Shown here piece by piece: positions 7,605 to 16,040 of a stretch of 64,000 nucleotides of DNA. How positions within the stretch are numbered: the stretch's first letter is position 1; every line of letters starts with the position of its first letter. A model generated the notes under the pieces. The model searched no databases and had not been told where the DNA came from. It saw only the letters and a program-made list of their open reading frames with translations. The stretch is from Lysinibacillus_B sp050613145. Lineage in GTDB: Bacteria; Bacillota; Bacilli; Bacillales_A; Planococcaceae. The stretch is taken from contig NZ_CP192507.1 of NCBI RefSeq assembly GCF_050613145.1, forward strand, positions 1,426,001 to 1,490,000. Reading direction: 5' to 3'. Both the position numbers and the translations under genes were made by a program.

Positions 7605-8351
7605 TTATACGGGCACTTGTTTGATTTTATTTTTTGATCGAAATAACATGAGAAGCATAGTCGCAACAATGGCAGCTACGACAGCATATGACGTCAAAAC
7701 GATGCTCATATCGCTATTTGCTACACCGATACCGATGATTGCCCATACAAAGACGAGGGCAAAATATATATCATCAGATACGTAACGCCCAATAATCGCA
7801 AGCAGACCGGCGAATAGGATGAGTGCAATTGTAATCGTGACTTCATCCAAGCGGAACGTAACTTCGTGATATTTTAATGTAAAACTAATACTAGCAATGG
7901 TTACGACTGAAATCCAACCTAAGTAAATGGAGAATGGTAAGCGTCCGCCAAGACTATTATTTTCCTTAGGATAAGATACGTAAATGAAAATGAGTGTAAC
8001 TAATAATAGGACAATGATCACCGTTGAGAGAATAAAAAGCTCATAATGAAAAGCTACTATCCAACCTATATTTAACATGCAACTCAAAATAAACAGGTGT
8101 GCGACCTCGTTTGAAATGGCTTTTTCTGATTGGCGGTTTGTAAATGCGCTAAGTAACCATATAGCGAGTAATAAATAAATCAAGTTCCAGATAGAAAACA
8201 CATAGTTGGCAGGTGTAAAAAGAGCGTTCACACTACTAGAAATTTCTTGCGTAGTTTTTCCGTTAATGGGCAATGTATTAGCCAGTACATTGACTGCAAT
8301 CATTGCTATATAAGCAATGACCATCGAAATCCACTTTACCATAATATTCAT
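7605..8351 (-). CDS. TspO/MBR-family-like integral membrane protein
   Basis: A 248-residue hydrophobic protein with about seven membrane segments. ANYVFSIWNLIYLLLAIW near residue 50 and PFSIYLGWISVVTIA near residue 140 resemble the TspO/MBR (tryptophan-rich sensory protein) fold. It is longer than classical 160-residue TspO and matches the extended bacterial group with two additional helices. These proteins bind porphyrins or other hydrophobic ligands in well-studied members; the function here is unknown. The ATG is preceded by GGAAGGAGT on the minus strand. Confidence 0.7.
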   Translation of the reverse strand: MNIMVKWISMVIAYIAMIAVNVLANTLPINGKTTQEISSSVNALFTPANYVFSIWNLIYLLLAIWLLSAFTNRQSEKAISNEVAHLFILSCMLNIGWIVAFHYELFILSTVIIVLLLVTLIFIYVSYPKENNSLGGRLPFSIYLGWISVVTIASISFTLKYHEVTFRLDEVTITIALILFAGLLAIIGRYVSDDIYFALVFVWAIIGIGVANSDMSIVLTSYAVVAAIVATMLLMLFRSKNKIKQVPV

Positions 8352-8503
8352 ACTCCTTCCGTTAATAAATGGCTTATCTGTCCCTTTAAATAAGAAAACT
8401 TGGCTACAACGTTCTGAACATCAAGAAAAAATAGATTAACAAGTGCCTAATTCGTCAATGAATGGTACGATAGGAAGTGCAAATGTAACAGTAAATAAGG
8501 GAA

Positions 8504-9076
8504 GTGAAATGGTTGGAAAATAAGACGCAACAAGAAGTAAATCGTTACATAGAGACTGTCATGGCACAATTAACAAAACAAGCGAATACTGAGCAATTTG
8601 AGCATATTATTAAAGAAAATATTCAAACAAAGAAGGCGTCAGCTAAGGATGAACAGGATTATTTCGATCGTCTTATGCTAAATATTACGTATTTTGTTGA
8701 AAATAAAGCAGCATGGATGTCCATGATGCGTGATACCTTTGGCAAAGGGCTCGTACCAAAGACAAACGCTATACAGAGTGAAGCTACGGCTCATCAAATG
8801 CGTATTCGTCAAGCGATTAGCGAAAAGATGGACGACTATACAAAATTATTTCATAGCCAATATAAAGCATTAAAGGTAACAGAAGAAGCTATTGTTTATG
8901 ATTATGCTTATGCATCGGTAGAACATTCGTTACGTTTTGATTTTTTAATATATTTAACACTTCAAAAAGATATAAATAACATATTTTCAGGCGATTTCGA
9001 GGAAACGCTGCGCATTGTTGATGGATATGTTGCATACTATGCAGATCAATGCGTCAATCAAATGGAATTGTTATAA
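8504..9076 (+). CDS. Helical protein of unknown function
   Basis: A 190-residue mostly helical, soluble protein with two hydrophobic-aromatic helices near its C-terminus (VYDYAYASVEHSLRFDFLIY). The start is GTG 8504, with AAGGGAAG a few bases upstream; an in-frame TAA closes the frame just before. The overall look recalls ligand-binding halves of TetR regulators, but no DNA-binding domain is present. It ends 11 nt before the esterase-like gene and is probably cotranscribed with it. I do not recognise the family. Confidence 0.6.
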   Translation: MKWLENKTQQEVNRYIETVMAQLTKQANTEQFEHIIKENIQTKKASAKDEQDYFDRLMLNITYFVENKAAWMSMMRDTFGKGLVPKTNAIQSEATAHQMRIRQAISEKMDDYTKLFHSQYKALKVTEEAIVYDYAYASVEHSLRFDFLIYLTLQKDINNIFSGDFEETLRIVDGYVAYYADQCVNQMELL

Positions 9077-9087
9077 GGGAGAAGATT

Positions 9088-9738
9088 ATGATGCAATCAC
9101 CATATACTTTTGTGCATAAAGCACCAGCTTCAACAGATGAAAAAAGACCAGCAATTTTTCTATTACATGGTTTAGGTAGTAATGAACACGATTTACTACA
9201 GCTAGTAGGCGAATTAGAAAGTAGTTGTCATATTTTTAGCTTACAAGGGCCAATCAAGCATGCGCCTGGTTATGCGTTTTATACGTTTGAAGAAGAGGGC
9301 TTCCCAACACGTGACGTATTTGATAAAGTGATTCAATTTACGCAAGCATTTATTTTTGAAGCGATTCAGGAATTTAATTTAGATGTGGAAAAAATTTATG
9401 TCGTTGGGTTTAACCAAGGGGCCGTGGTCGCGCAAACATTAGCTTTAATCATGGGCAGTGCGATTCGCGGGACAGTGGCCTTATCAGGGTATATACCAGA
9501 GTTTGTTGCAGTAGAGTACAATAGATTGCCAATGGATAAATCGAAAATCTTCATTTCACACGGCGAATATGATTATGTATTCCCATTTGTGTGGGGCGAG
9601 GGAAGCGCAACCTTCTTCAAAGATTTTGGGGCCGATGTGACATTTAAAACGTATCCAGATGGACATGGCGTGACAGCAGAAAATATACAAGACCTTGTTG
9701 CATTTATCGCAGGGGATTTAACGACTATATTAAATTAA
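9088..9738 (+). CDS. Carboxylesterase/phospholipase-fold protein with altered nucleophile
   Basis: Alpha/beta-hydrolase of the small carboxylesterase family: FLLHGLGSNEHD oxyanion-loop region near residue 28, LSGYIPEF near 135, acid region HGEYDYVFP and catalytic-histidine region YPDGHGVT near 195. The nucleophile elbow reads VVGFNQGA, so the serine expected in GFSQGA is asparagine (codon AAC). The rest of the triad looks intact. It may be inactive as an esterase or have another role. The start ATG 9088 follows AAGGGAGAAG. It is probably an operon partner of the gene at 8504. Confidence 0.8.
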   Translation: MMQSPYTFVHKAPASTDEKRPAIFLLHGLGSNEHDLLQLVGELESSCHIFSLQGPIKHAPGYAFYTFEEEGFPTRDVFDKVIQFTQAFIFEAIQEFNLDVEKIYVVGFNQGAVVAQTLALIMGSAIRGTVALSGYIPEFVAVEYNRLPMDKSKIFISHGEYDYVFPFVWGEGSATFFKDFGADVTFKTYPDGHGVTAENIQDLVAFIAGDLTTILN

Positions 9739-9811
9739 GCGATGTGTTAAACAAGATAAAACTTCAAGTGTATTGATTTACCTTTTATTATTATTGAAGA
9801 GAGCGTTGAGC

Positions 9812-9903
9812 CACGTTGATTTCCGCAGGCACGGCTTCAACTCATTTATTTCGGCTTGTGCTTTTCCTACAGGAATCGAGTTGCCTGCGCTCCAATCAAC
9901 ATA
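9812..9903. repeat. Small MITE-like element with GTTGATT-type ends
   Basis: About 90 bp bounded by inverted ends: left CGTTGATTTCCGCAGGCA and right, read on the minus strand, TGTTGATTGGAGCGCAGGCA. The interior is GC-richer than flanking DNA and has no gene. A shorter relative with the same CGTTGATT ends lies at 43481-43520. It is in the gap between the esterase-like gene and the terminator at 9937. Confidence 0.5.
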
Positions 9904-9936
9904 GCATATTCGCTTATTATTTATGTGTAATAAAGT

Positions 9937-9975
9937 AAAAAAAGATGGGCTCATCGTTTTGAGCCCATCTTTTTT
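9937..9975. terminator. Bidirectional terminator
   Basis: Perfect 12-bp stem AAGATGGGCTCA with complement, flanked by A and T tracts, between convergent genes at 9088-9738 and 10006-10413. Confidence 0.85.
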
Positions 9976-10005
9976 ATCGTATCCGCAACCTTCTGATTGT
10001 ACGGA

Positions 10006-10413
10006 TTATATATTATATTCGTACATTTTTGTATCTGTAATGATTTTAAAGTGTAAGCCTTTATTGTGGTCACTCACTTCATGACGAATTTCATCTAAAT
10101 TAACGAGTTGATTTGATCCGACAAATTGAGACAGTGTCTCAAGGAGTTCAGTAAAGGCATTTGAAAACATTTGGCGCATAGTGTCAAAATCGATATTGCG
10201 GAAGCTACCATCAATATCGTAGACTTCAATGGAATTTAGCTGCTTGGCTGCACCGGCAAAGCGATCATCATAAACTGTGTAACTTTCATCTGTAATGACG
10301 ATTAGATGTAAAATCTCTCCGGTAGCTGTACGTAATTCAATATTCGTTTTGTGTTTTTTGACATCTGTCACTTCGTGAATACCGTGTGTATGTTTAATAA
10401 AAAATAACGACAT
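10006..10413 (-). CDS. Protein of unknown function
   Basis: A 135-residue soluble protein starting MSLFFIKHTHGIHEV with AGGGGGG before the ATG. The N-terminal 60 residues alternate beta strands, and the C-terminal half is helical (FDTMRQMFSNAFTELLETLSQF). There is no signal peptide, membrane segment or metal motif. A 26-bp perfect palindrome lies 29 bp upstream of the start codon. Family not recognised. Confidence 0.6.
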   Translation of the reverse strand: MSLFFIKHTHGIHEVTDVKKHKTNIELRTATGEILHLIVITDESYTVYDDRFAGAAKQLNSIEVYDIDGSFRNIDFDTMRQMFSNAFTELLETLSQFVGSNQLVNLDEIRHEVSDHNKGLHFKIITDTKMYEYNI

Positions 10414-10441
10414 GTTGTGCCCCCCTAAACAGTTGTTATAT

Positions 10442-10467
10442 TACATTTTATTTTAAAATAAAATGTA
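10442..10467. promoter_or_regulatory. 26-bp perfect palindrome, possible operator
   Basis: The half-site TACATTTTATTTT is followed immediately by its exact reverse complement. It lies upstream of the minus-strand gene at 10006-10413 and beyond the lipoprotein gene. No T tract follows in either direction, so it is not a standard terminator. It may be a repressor operator; the regulator is unknown. Confidence 0.4.
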
Positions 10468-10516
10468 GTAAAAGTTAGTAAAGTACCATTTTTTACATAT
10501 CATTACTACATCACAC

Positions 10517-11032
10517 CTAATTAGAGGTGATTTTATTCAGCGTATAATAGTCGTATAAGTAGTACAAAATGTCTTGTCCGTTTTCCTCTAAAAGGGTTTC
10601 TGTCTGCTGGACAAGTGTAACTTTCGTTTTTTCTTCATGAATCATATTTTCTTCGACAATCAGCTCAATTGTTACTTCCCCATGAATAGCTAATTCATTG
10701 TCGATTGTCTGATCAATGCCATATGCATCAAATAAGCTAGGTTGCCAAGTGCCGGTAATCAGTAATACATTTTCCTGTTGGCTTGGCTCATAATGCCACT
10801 GTACATCACGTAGAATGGATTTAAATAGGTTGTTGACTGTAAATGTTTGATCGTTATATGTGACTTCAATTGCTCGAATGGAATGCACGTCTTGTGAGAT
10901 AGCGGTTGCCGCTTGATCAGCTGCTGAATTAATACCGGATGCAGCATCTTTAATTTGTACAAGAGTATCTGAACACCCTACTAAACAAAATGAAAGTATA
11001 CTTGCTGATAATATCATATATAATTTTCGCAT
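10517..11032 (-). CDS. Lipoprotein of unknown function
   Basis: The protein begins MRKLYMILSASILSFCLVGCSD: a short positive end, hydrophobic core and lipobox LVGC, so it should be lipid-anchored on the outer face of the membrane. The mature part (about 150 residues) looks like a mixed beta fold. The start is placed at 11032, directly after GGAGGAATTACC; an upstream in-frame start at 11062 would add ten residues and spoil the signal peptide. No family recognised. Confidence 0.75.
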   Translation of the reverse strand: MRKLYMILSASILSFCLVGCSDTLVQIKDAASGINSAADQAATAISQDVHSIRAIEVTYNDQTFTVNNLFKSILRDVQWHYEPSQQENVLLITGTWQPSLFDAYGIDQTIDNELAIHGEVTIELIVEENMIHEEKTKVTLVQQTETLLEENGQDILYYLYDYYTLNKITSN

Positions 11033-11251
11033 GGTAATTCCTCCGTATTTTATACATCTCATCTTGTACTCATCTTACTAAATCTTTTGCTCTGAAAAAC
11101 GTTAACTTTCCAGGTTTATGTGAATATTTTTTAACATCTTTACGTGCTGTCAATGAATAAATGGAAATCCAAATATGTCGATAGTGAACATAAAAATAGG
11201 GTGCGGGTAGATTAGGGTGGAAATAACTCGTAGGAGGGACTAAGTACGATT

Positions 11252-11383
11252 ATGCGTATTGATGATGAAATCCTCGATAAATTAGGTGTTTATTTTGTGT
11301 ATCATGATATATATGGTCGTTACGGCATTACATTTGAAAGCTTTGTAACACGTTGGAGTAAAGGAATATTGGATCTTTATTAG
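11252..11383 (+). CDS. Possible 43-residue protein
   Basis: The frame reads MRIDDEILDKLGVYFVYHDI and continues to GILDLY before TAG. AGGAGGG lies upstream but 13 bases from the ATG, longer than usual. A good terminator follows within 10 bp, so a transcript clearly ends here. The region between the lipoprotein and yqfW is otherwise empty. Coding status is uncertain. Confidence 0.4.
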   Translation: MRIDDEILDKLGVYFVYHDIYGRYGITFESFVTRWSKGILDLY

Positions 11384-11387
11384 GTGT

Positions 11388-11425
11388 AAAAAATGCTTGT
11401 TGTGCGATGACAACAAGCATTTTTA
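11388..11425. terminator. Bidirectional terminator
   Basis: Stem AAAATGCTTGTTG with its complement around a TGCGATGA loop, flanked by A and T runs. It serves the small frame at 11252 and, in the other direction, yqfW. Confidence 0.85.
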
Positions 11426-12004
11426 TTAGAATTTTTTTTGAATCCATTCGTTTGCTTCGAGCCAGTTGTTGACACGAATAACATTTGAAGGGATAGATAA
11501 CTGGTTATATGGTGTATTAAATAGCAACACCGGAATATTTAGTTCCTCTGCAATCATAACGGCATTATCATGTTTGTCTTCGAAAAACGCATCAACCTGA
11601 TATTGGCGAGCTGCTGCAATTTTATCGTGACTGCCGATGAGTTCGATATGATGATAAGGAATTTGTTGCTCTTGGAACCAATTCGTTGTCACATCAAAAA
11701 CATTTTCGCCACGAGCTGAGATATAAAATAGCTCATATACATTTTCCCAGGCATTTAAAATTTGTTTTGCATGTGTTGCTGCTTCACTTACTGCATACAT
11801 AGCTGGTTCATTTTCTTTAAACCATGCGTTAAAGCCAGCGCGGTCGATTGAATGGGGGAATGCGCTTAAAAAATCATATTCGACCACATCATTCAGTGTA
11901 ATATTGACATTGTACTCTTTATTAATATGTGGAATTAATGTCGCAGGGCATGTAACTGTTCCATCAATATCAATACCAAAGCGTGGTTTTGTTTTGGATG
12001 TCAC
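11426..12004 (-). CDS. yqfW: Putative HAD-type nucleotidase (YqfW)
   Basis: HAD-superfamily phosphatase of the 5'-nucleotidase-deoxy type. GIDIDGTVTCP at residue 10 carries the two catalytic aspartates, ISARGEN near 95 is motif II, and FFEDKHDNA near 138 is the acidic motif III. Members hydrolyse nucleotide monophosphates; the natural substrate here is unknown. The start is GTG 12004 with GAGGTG eight bases upstream. It lies 15 bp downstream of ispG on the same strand, as in B. subtilis. Confidence 0.8.
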   Translation of the reverse strand: MTSKTKPRFGIDIDGTVTCPATLIPHINKEYNVNITLNDVVEYDFLSAFPHSIDRAGFNAWFKENEPAMYAVSEAATHAKQILNAWENVYELFYISARGENVFDVTTNWFQEQQIPYHHIELIGSHDKIAAARQYQVDAFFEDKHDNAVMIAEELNIPVLLFNTPYNQLSIPSNVIRVNNWLEANEWIQKKF

Positions 12005-12019
12005 GCGGAAACACCTCTC

Positions 12020-13129
12020 TTATGCATTCGCTTTTGTGTCAGCTTCACGCTGTTGTGCCATTTCAGCAGCTAGCTTATCGATTTCTTTTTTCAGTTCGTC
12101 TACCATCGTTTCTTCAGGTACTTTACGCACTGTTTTACCTTTCATGAATAGAAGGCCTTCACCGCGCGCACCGGCAATCCCGATATCTGCTTCACGAGCT
12201 TCTCCAGGGCCATTCACCGCACAACCTAATACTGCTACTTTTAATGGTACATTTAGTTTGGAAATATATTCTTCTACTTCGTTTGCAATCGAGATCAAGT
12301 CAATTTCGATACGACCACAAGTAGGGCAAGAAATTAATGTCGCCATATTCGATGCAAGACCGAATGATTTTAGTAACTCACGTGCGACTTTTATTTCTTC
12401 TACTGGGTCTGCTGAAAGTGAGATACGAAGTGTATTACCGATGCCTTTCGAAAGAATAGCACCAAGACCAGCAGCTGATTTTACTGTACCTGCAAATAGT
12501 GTACCTGATTCTGTAATACCTAAGTGTAGCGGATAGTCAAATGCTTGTGCCGCTTTTTCATAGGCTTCAATCGCTAAGTTTACATCAGAAGCTTTCATCG
12601 ACACGATAATGTCATGGAAGTCTAGGTCTTCTAAAATTTTAATATGGTGTAGCGCTGATTCAACCATCCCATCAGCTGTAGGGTAGCCGTATTTTTCTAA
12701 AATGTGGCGCTCTAATGAACCTGCATTTACACCGATACGAATCGGAATATTTTTCGCTTTCGCTGCGTTAACAACTGCTTCTACCTTTTCACGACGACCG
12801 ATATTACCTGGATTAATACGAACTTTATCAATGCCGTTTTCGATCGCTTTTAATGCTAAACGGTAGTCAAAGTGGATATCTGCAACAAGCGGAATGTTAA
12901 TTTGTTTTTTAATATCGGCAATCGCATCAGCTGCGCGCTCATCAGGAACAGCTACACGCACGATTTGACAACCAGCTTCTTCTAAACGTTTAATTTCTGC
13001 AACAGTGGCTTCTACATCATGTGTTTTTGTTGTACACATACTTTGAATAACTACTTCATTGTTACCACCAATCGTTAAATTACCAACACGTACAGGGCGT
13101 GTTTTTGTACGGTGAACGATTTCACTCAT
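12020..13129 (-). CDS. ispG: 4-hydroxy-3-methylbut-2-en-1-yl diphosphate synthase (IspG/GcpE)
   Basis: Iron-sulfur enzyme that converts methylerythritol cyclodiphosphate to HMBPP in the MEP isoprenoid pathway. The TIM-barrel part starts HRTKTRPVRVGN, and the C-terminal part carries the cluster cysteines in SCPTCGR near residue 270 and VLGCAVNGPGEA near residue 305, with the conserved glutamate. The start is ATG 13129 after AAGGAGAG, giving MSEIVHRTK as in the Bacillus protein. An in-frame upstream start at 13171 is unlikely. Confidence 0.97.
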   Translation of the reverse strand: MSEIVHRTKTRPVRVGNLTIGGNNEVVIQSMCTTKTHDVEATVAEIKRLEEAGCQIVRVAVPDERAADAIADIKKQINIPLVADIHFDYRLALKAIENGIDKVRINPGNIGRREKVEAVVNAAKAKNIPIRIGVNAGSLERHILEKYGYPTADGMVESALHHIKILEDLDFHDIIVSMKASDVNLAIEAYEKAAQAFDYPLHLGITESGTLFAGTVKSAAGLGAILSKGIGNTLRISLSADPVEEIKVARELLKSFGLASNMATLISCPTCGRIEIDLISIANEVEEYISKLNVPLKVAVLGCAVNGPGEAREADIGIAGARGEGLLFMKGKTVRKVPEETMVDELKKEIDKLAAEMAQQREADTKANA

Positions 13130-13227
13130 TTCATTTCTCTCCTTTTCGGGCTTTAATACATAAGCCGTCACTGAAACCTATTTTAGCAGTCTGTGAAAGT
13201 AAAAAACAAGGAAGAATAACTGATTTA

Positions 13228-13551
13228 TTATTTTTCACAACGATTTACTGGTTTTATCGGGATTAAAACTTCTTCCCCAGCAACCAATGATTGTTTTTCA
13301 AGATGTGGATTATATCGAAAAAATAGAGTAAGTCGTTCGGATTGAGAGATATTATATTCGTAAGGTACTGCCGCAAATAAACTATAAATGGTATCGTTTG
13401 GAGTGACTTTTACACGTACGGTTTCATATTCAACTATTTGTACACAATCGCCTTCATAAAAGTCTGCTAGAGGTAATGTGCCCTCCTGTAAGTCAATTTT
13501 AATCACGGCGGCAACAACAAAAAATAGAACTGTCCATAAAAGTAAGCGCAA
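13228..13551 (-). CDS. yqfZ: Membrane-anchored LysM-like protein (YqfZ)
   Basis: A 107-residue protein with one N-terminal membrane anchor (LLLWTVLFFVVAAVI) and an extracytoplasmic domain. That domain has the LysM pattern VTPNDTIYSLFAA...NPHLEKQSLVAGEEVLIP, which binds peptidoglycan. It matches YqfZ by position next to ispG. The role is unknown. Confidence 0.75.
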   Translation of the reverse strand: MRLLLWTVLFFVVAAVIKIDLQEGTLPLADFYEGDCVQIVEYETVRVKVTPNDTIYSLFAAVPYEYNISQSERLTLFFRYNPHLEKQSLVAGEEVLIPIKPVNRCEK

Positions 13552-13605
13552 AAAATCCCTCCTTGCACAACACTATATGTGTGAATGAGAGATTCATGCT
13601 TATTT

Positions 13606-14106
13606 TTAGGATTGTTTTGGATATTTTGTTAAAGCAATGATAATAAATAACATTGTGATAAAGATTCCTATTAAAGTAGCCCATGTTCCTGATAATTGGA
13701 ATATCTCGGAGATAATGGAAATGAGTATTGCCCATGTAGCGGCAAAAGCAGCTGTACGCCAAATATGACGATACTCACCGCGGCGTTTCATGATTTTGCT
13801 GAAAAAATAACCAGCCAATGCATATAAACTAATACGCGCAAAAATTAATAGAGTCGTAAAAATAAATAAGAAAATAAAAGCAAATGGGTAAAGTAACCAC
13901 TGAATATCAGCAAGGTACTCCGTTAAGCCATCGATGTTCAGTACATTTTCGTTTACGCCTGTTGTAAATTGTCCGAATGAAAAGGCTGTTATAAGGGTAA
14001 TCAATATAAACACATATTGAATGACTTTTCCAATGGATAAAATTCGGTAGGCGGCTAATTTTTTAGGGTTTATTAAACTATCAATAAATAATTGTGAGTG
14101 CTTCAT
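13606..14106 (-). CDS. yqgB: DUF1189 membrane protein (YqgB-like)
   Basis: The N-terminus MKHSQLFIDSLINPKKLAAYR and four to five membrane helices fit the DUF1189 family, to which B. subtilis YqgB belongs. The start is ATG 14106, seven bases after GGAGGAG. The order yqfZ-yqgB-yqgC-sodA is conserved with B. subtilis. Function unknown. Confidence 0.75.
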   Translation of the reverse strand: MKHSQLFIDSLINPKKLAAYRILSIGKVIQYVFILITLITAFSFGQFTTGVNENVLNIDGLTEYLADIQWLLYPFAFIFLFIFTTLLIFARISLYALAGYFFSKIMKRRGEYRHIWRTAAFAATWAILISIISEIFQLSGTWATLIGIFITMLFIIIALTKYPKQS

Positions 14107-14217
14107 GTCGTTTCTCCTCCACACGCAAGTTTAACATGAAATGTGTAGAAGGAAAATGAACATTGCTTGAAACCTTTTAGAGTGAAGTACGTAAAATGAT
14201 AGAAAGGAGAGAGTTGT

Positions 14218-14697
14218 ATGGATATCGTTGCATGGGTTTTAATCATTGCATTTTTTGCCATTGCATTTATTGGGCTAATTTATCCGATTATTCCATCGGT
14301 GTTGTTTATATTAGGTGGTTTTGTTGTATATGGGTTATTTTATAGTTTTAGTGAGCTACCTTGGTGGTTTTGGCTAATTGAAATTTTATTAGTTGTACTA
14401 TTATTTGGTGCAGATACAGTTTCGAATTTAATTGGTGTTAAGAAATTTGGTGGCTCCAAAGCAGGTATGTGGGGAAGTACAATCGGATTGCTCGTTGGAC
14501 CGTTTGTCATTCCGTTTGCTGGTATTTTAATTGGACCGTTTTTAGGGGCGGTAATAGCAGAGCTACTTATCACGAAGTCAGACTGGGAGCAAGCAATAAA
14601 AACAGGCGTCGGTTCGCTTGTCGGCTTTTTAACATCGGTTGTCACAAAGGGGATTTTGCAAGCGATTATGATTATACTATTTGTATTTGCCATTTAA
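14218..14697 (+). CDS. yqgC: DUF456 membrane protein (YqgC-like)
   Basis: A 159-residue hydrophobic protein with about five helices rich in glycine (GFVVYGLF, GSTIGLLVGPFVIPFAGILIGPFLGA), the pattern of DUF456. The ATG follows AAAGGAGAGAG. It is divergent from yqgB and lies just before sodA, as in B. subtilis. Function unknown. Confidence 0.8.
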   Translation: MDIVAWVLIIAFFAIAFIGLIYPIIPSVLFILGGFVVYGLFYSFSELPWWFWLIEILLVVLLFGADTVSNLIGVKKFGGSKAGMWGSTIGLLVGPFVIPFAGILIGPFLGAVIAELLITKSDWEQAIKTGVGSLVGFLTSVVTKGILQAIMIILFVFAI

Positions 14698-14827
14698 CTT
14701 GCCTAAATTTCCGTCAAAAGGCTGATTTGCCATTTTGCGTGCTTTTTTAGTTGAACGTCTGGGCTAATTTTGATAACTTAGTTATGGAATCATATTAATT
14801 CTATTTATTTCAAGGAGGAACTTAATT

Positions 14828-15433
14828 ATGGCTTACAAATTACCAGAATTAACTTATGCTTACGATGCATTAGAACCACATATCGATGCACGTACAATGG
14901 AAATCCACCATTCTAAACACCACAATACGTATGTAACAAACTTAAACGCAGCAGTAGAAGGTACTGAATTCGCTGAAAAAGACATCAACGAACTAATTGC
15001 CAACTTAGACGCTCTACCAGCGGACAAGCAAACTGGTGTACGTAACAACGGTGGCGGTCACGCAAACCACACATTATTCTGGGAAGTAATCGCGCCAGGC
15101 GGTTCGAATACACCAGTTGGTGAGGTTGCAAAAGCAATCGATGCTAAATTCGGTTCTTTCGATGCATTCAAAGAAGAGTTCGCTAAAGCTGCAACAACTC
15201 GTTTCGGTTCAGGCTGGGCTTGGTTAATCGTTGAGGGCGACGGTGTAGCTGTAACATCAACTCCAAACCAAGACTCTCCAGTAATGGAAGGTAAAACACC
15301 GATCCTAGGCTTAGACGTGTGGGAGCACGCTTACTACTTAAACTACCAAAACCGTCGTCCAGACTATATCACTGCATTCTGGAACGTAGTGAACTGGGAC
15401 GTAGTAGAGAAAAAGTTCCAAGAAGCTAAGTAA
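14828..15433 (+). CDS. sodA: Superoxide dismutase, Mn/Fe type
   Basis: Dismutates superoxide in the cytosol. Metal ligands visible are H27 (MEIHHSKHH), the histidine of GHANHTLFW near 82, and D and H in DVWEHAYYLNY near 165. GSGWAWLIV and the length of 201 residues are standard. AAGGAGG precedes the ATG. The last 14 codons (NWDVVEKKFQEAK plus stop) reappear in altered form 66 bp downstream, just before the terminator, suggesting the gene's 3' end has been rearranged. Confidence 0.97.
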   Translation: MAYKLPELTYAYDALEPHIDARTMEIHHSKHHNTYVTNLNAAVEGTEFAEKDINELIANLDALPADKQTGVRNNGGGHANHTLFWEVIAPGGSNTPVGEVAKAIDAKFGSFDAFKEEFAKAATTRFGSGWAWLIVEGDGVAVTSTPNQDSPVMEGKTPILGLDVWEHAYYLNYQNRRPDYITAFWNVVNWDVVEKKFQEAK

Positions 15434-15540
15434 TCGCGAAGATTTTAGCTGTTCTTAGAAATCTACAGTTTGCGACGAAAGCGAAGCGGCAGGAGCACTA
15501 CTGGGACGTAGTAGAAGCTAAATTCCAAGCAGCTAAATAA
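15434..15540 (+). repeat. Inserted small repeat unit plus duplicated sodA tail
   Basis: After the sodA stop come 65 bp that begin near GAAGATTTT and contain a GCGACGAAAGCG unit (15469-15497). Then 15500-15540 repeats the sodA 3' end. It would read YWDVVEAKFQAAK and stop in its own frame, differing from the real tail at four residues and several silent sites. The terminator starts inside this second copy. It looks like the ancestral end of sodA left behind after an insertion/duplication. Confidence 0.6.
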
Positions 15541-15573
15541 TAAAAATCGGTACTAGGCGATTTTTATTATTTC
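15536..15573 (+). terminator. sodA terminator
   Basis: Stem AATAATAAAAATCG with its complement at 15558-15571; the stop of the duplicated sodA tail lies inside the left arm. Confidence 0.8.
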
Positions 15574-15625
15574 TGCACCGAAAGCGAAGCAACAGGTGCA
15601 AAATAATTGCTACTTATATAAACTG

Positions 15626-15660
15626 CACCTCTAATTCTAATGATTAGAGGTGTTTTTTAT
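15626..15660. terminator. Terminator
   Basis: Stem CACCTCTAAT with its complement, followed by six T residues on the plus strand. It lies between sodA and the convergent crcB pair. Confidence 0.75.
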
Positions 15661-15701
15661 TGTTGAAAATACAAATTCATAGTGCCTAGATAAATTAGTT
15701 T

Positions 15702-16040
15702 TTATGAAATTAACAGCGCGATAAAAAAAGCGCCTACTCCTAAAAGAACACTCCCAATCCAATAAAAAGACGCCAATCCAAACTGGCGTGCTTTCACAAG
15801 CTGCAATGTTTCATAGCTATATGTAGAAAAAGTTGTAAAGGCACCTAAAAAGCCAATCCCTACTAATTGATACAATGTATCGGCAACTTCATTGGCTATA
15901 ACGAGCCCTAACAAAAAAGCACCAACTATATTAACGATGAAAGTAGGAAACGGGAAGCCTTTATGAATAGTAGATAATTTTTTACTCACAATAAATCGAA
16001 TAATTGCGCCAAAAAATCCACCAATCATGACATAAATCAT
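15702..16040 (-). CDS. crcB: Fluoride-specific channel subunit (FluC/CrcB)
   Basis: A 112-residue, four-helix membrane protein with the CrcB signatures GGFFGAIIRFIVSK at the N-terminus and GAFTTFSTYSYE near residue 73. Fluc channels export fluoride as antiparallel dimers. It overlaps the upstream crcB by 4 bp (ATGA), so the pair is cotranslated and probably forms a heterodimer. No fluoride riboswitch was recognised upstream of the pair. Confidence 0.92.
   Translation of the reverse strand: MIYVMIGGFFGAIIRFIVSKKLSTIHKGFPFPTFIVNIVGAFLLGLVIANEVADTLYQLVGIGFLGAFTTFSTYSYETLQLVKARQFGLASFYWIGSVLLGVGAFFIALLIS

Noticed and set aside
14469..14750. 93-residue frame overlapping the end of yqgC
   Set aside because: It is a shadow frame of a clear membrane-protein gene and lacks a ribosome site.
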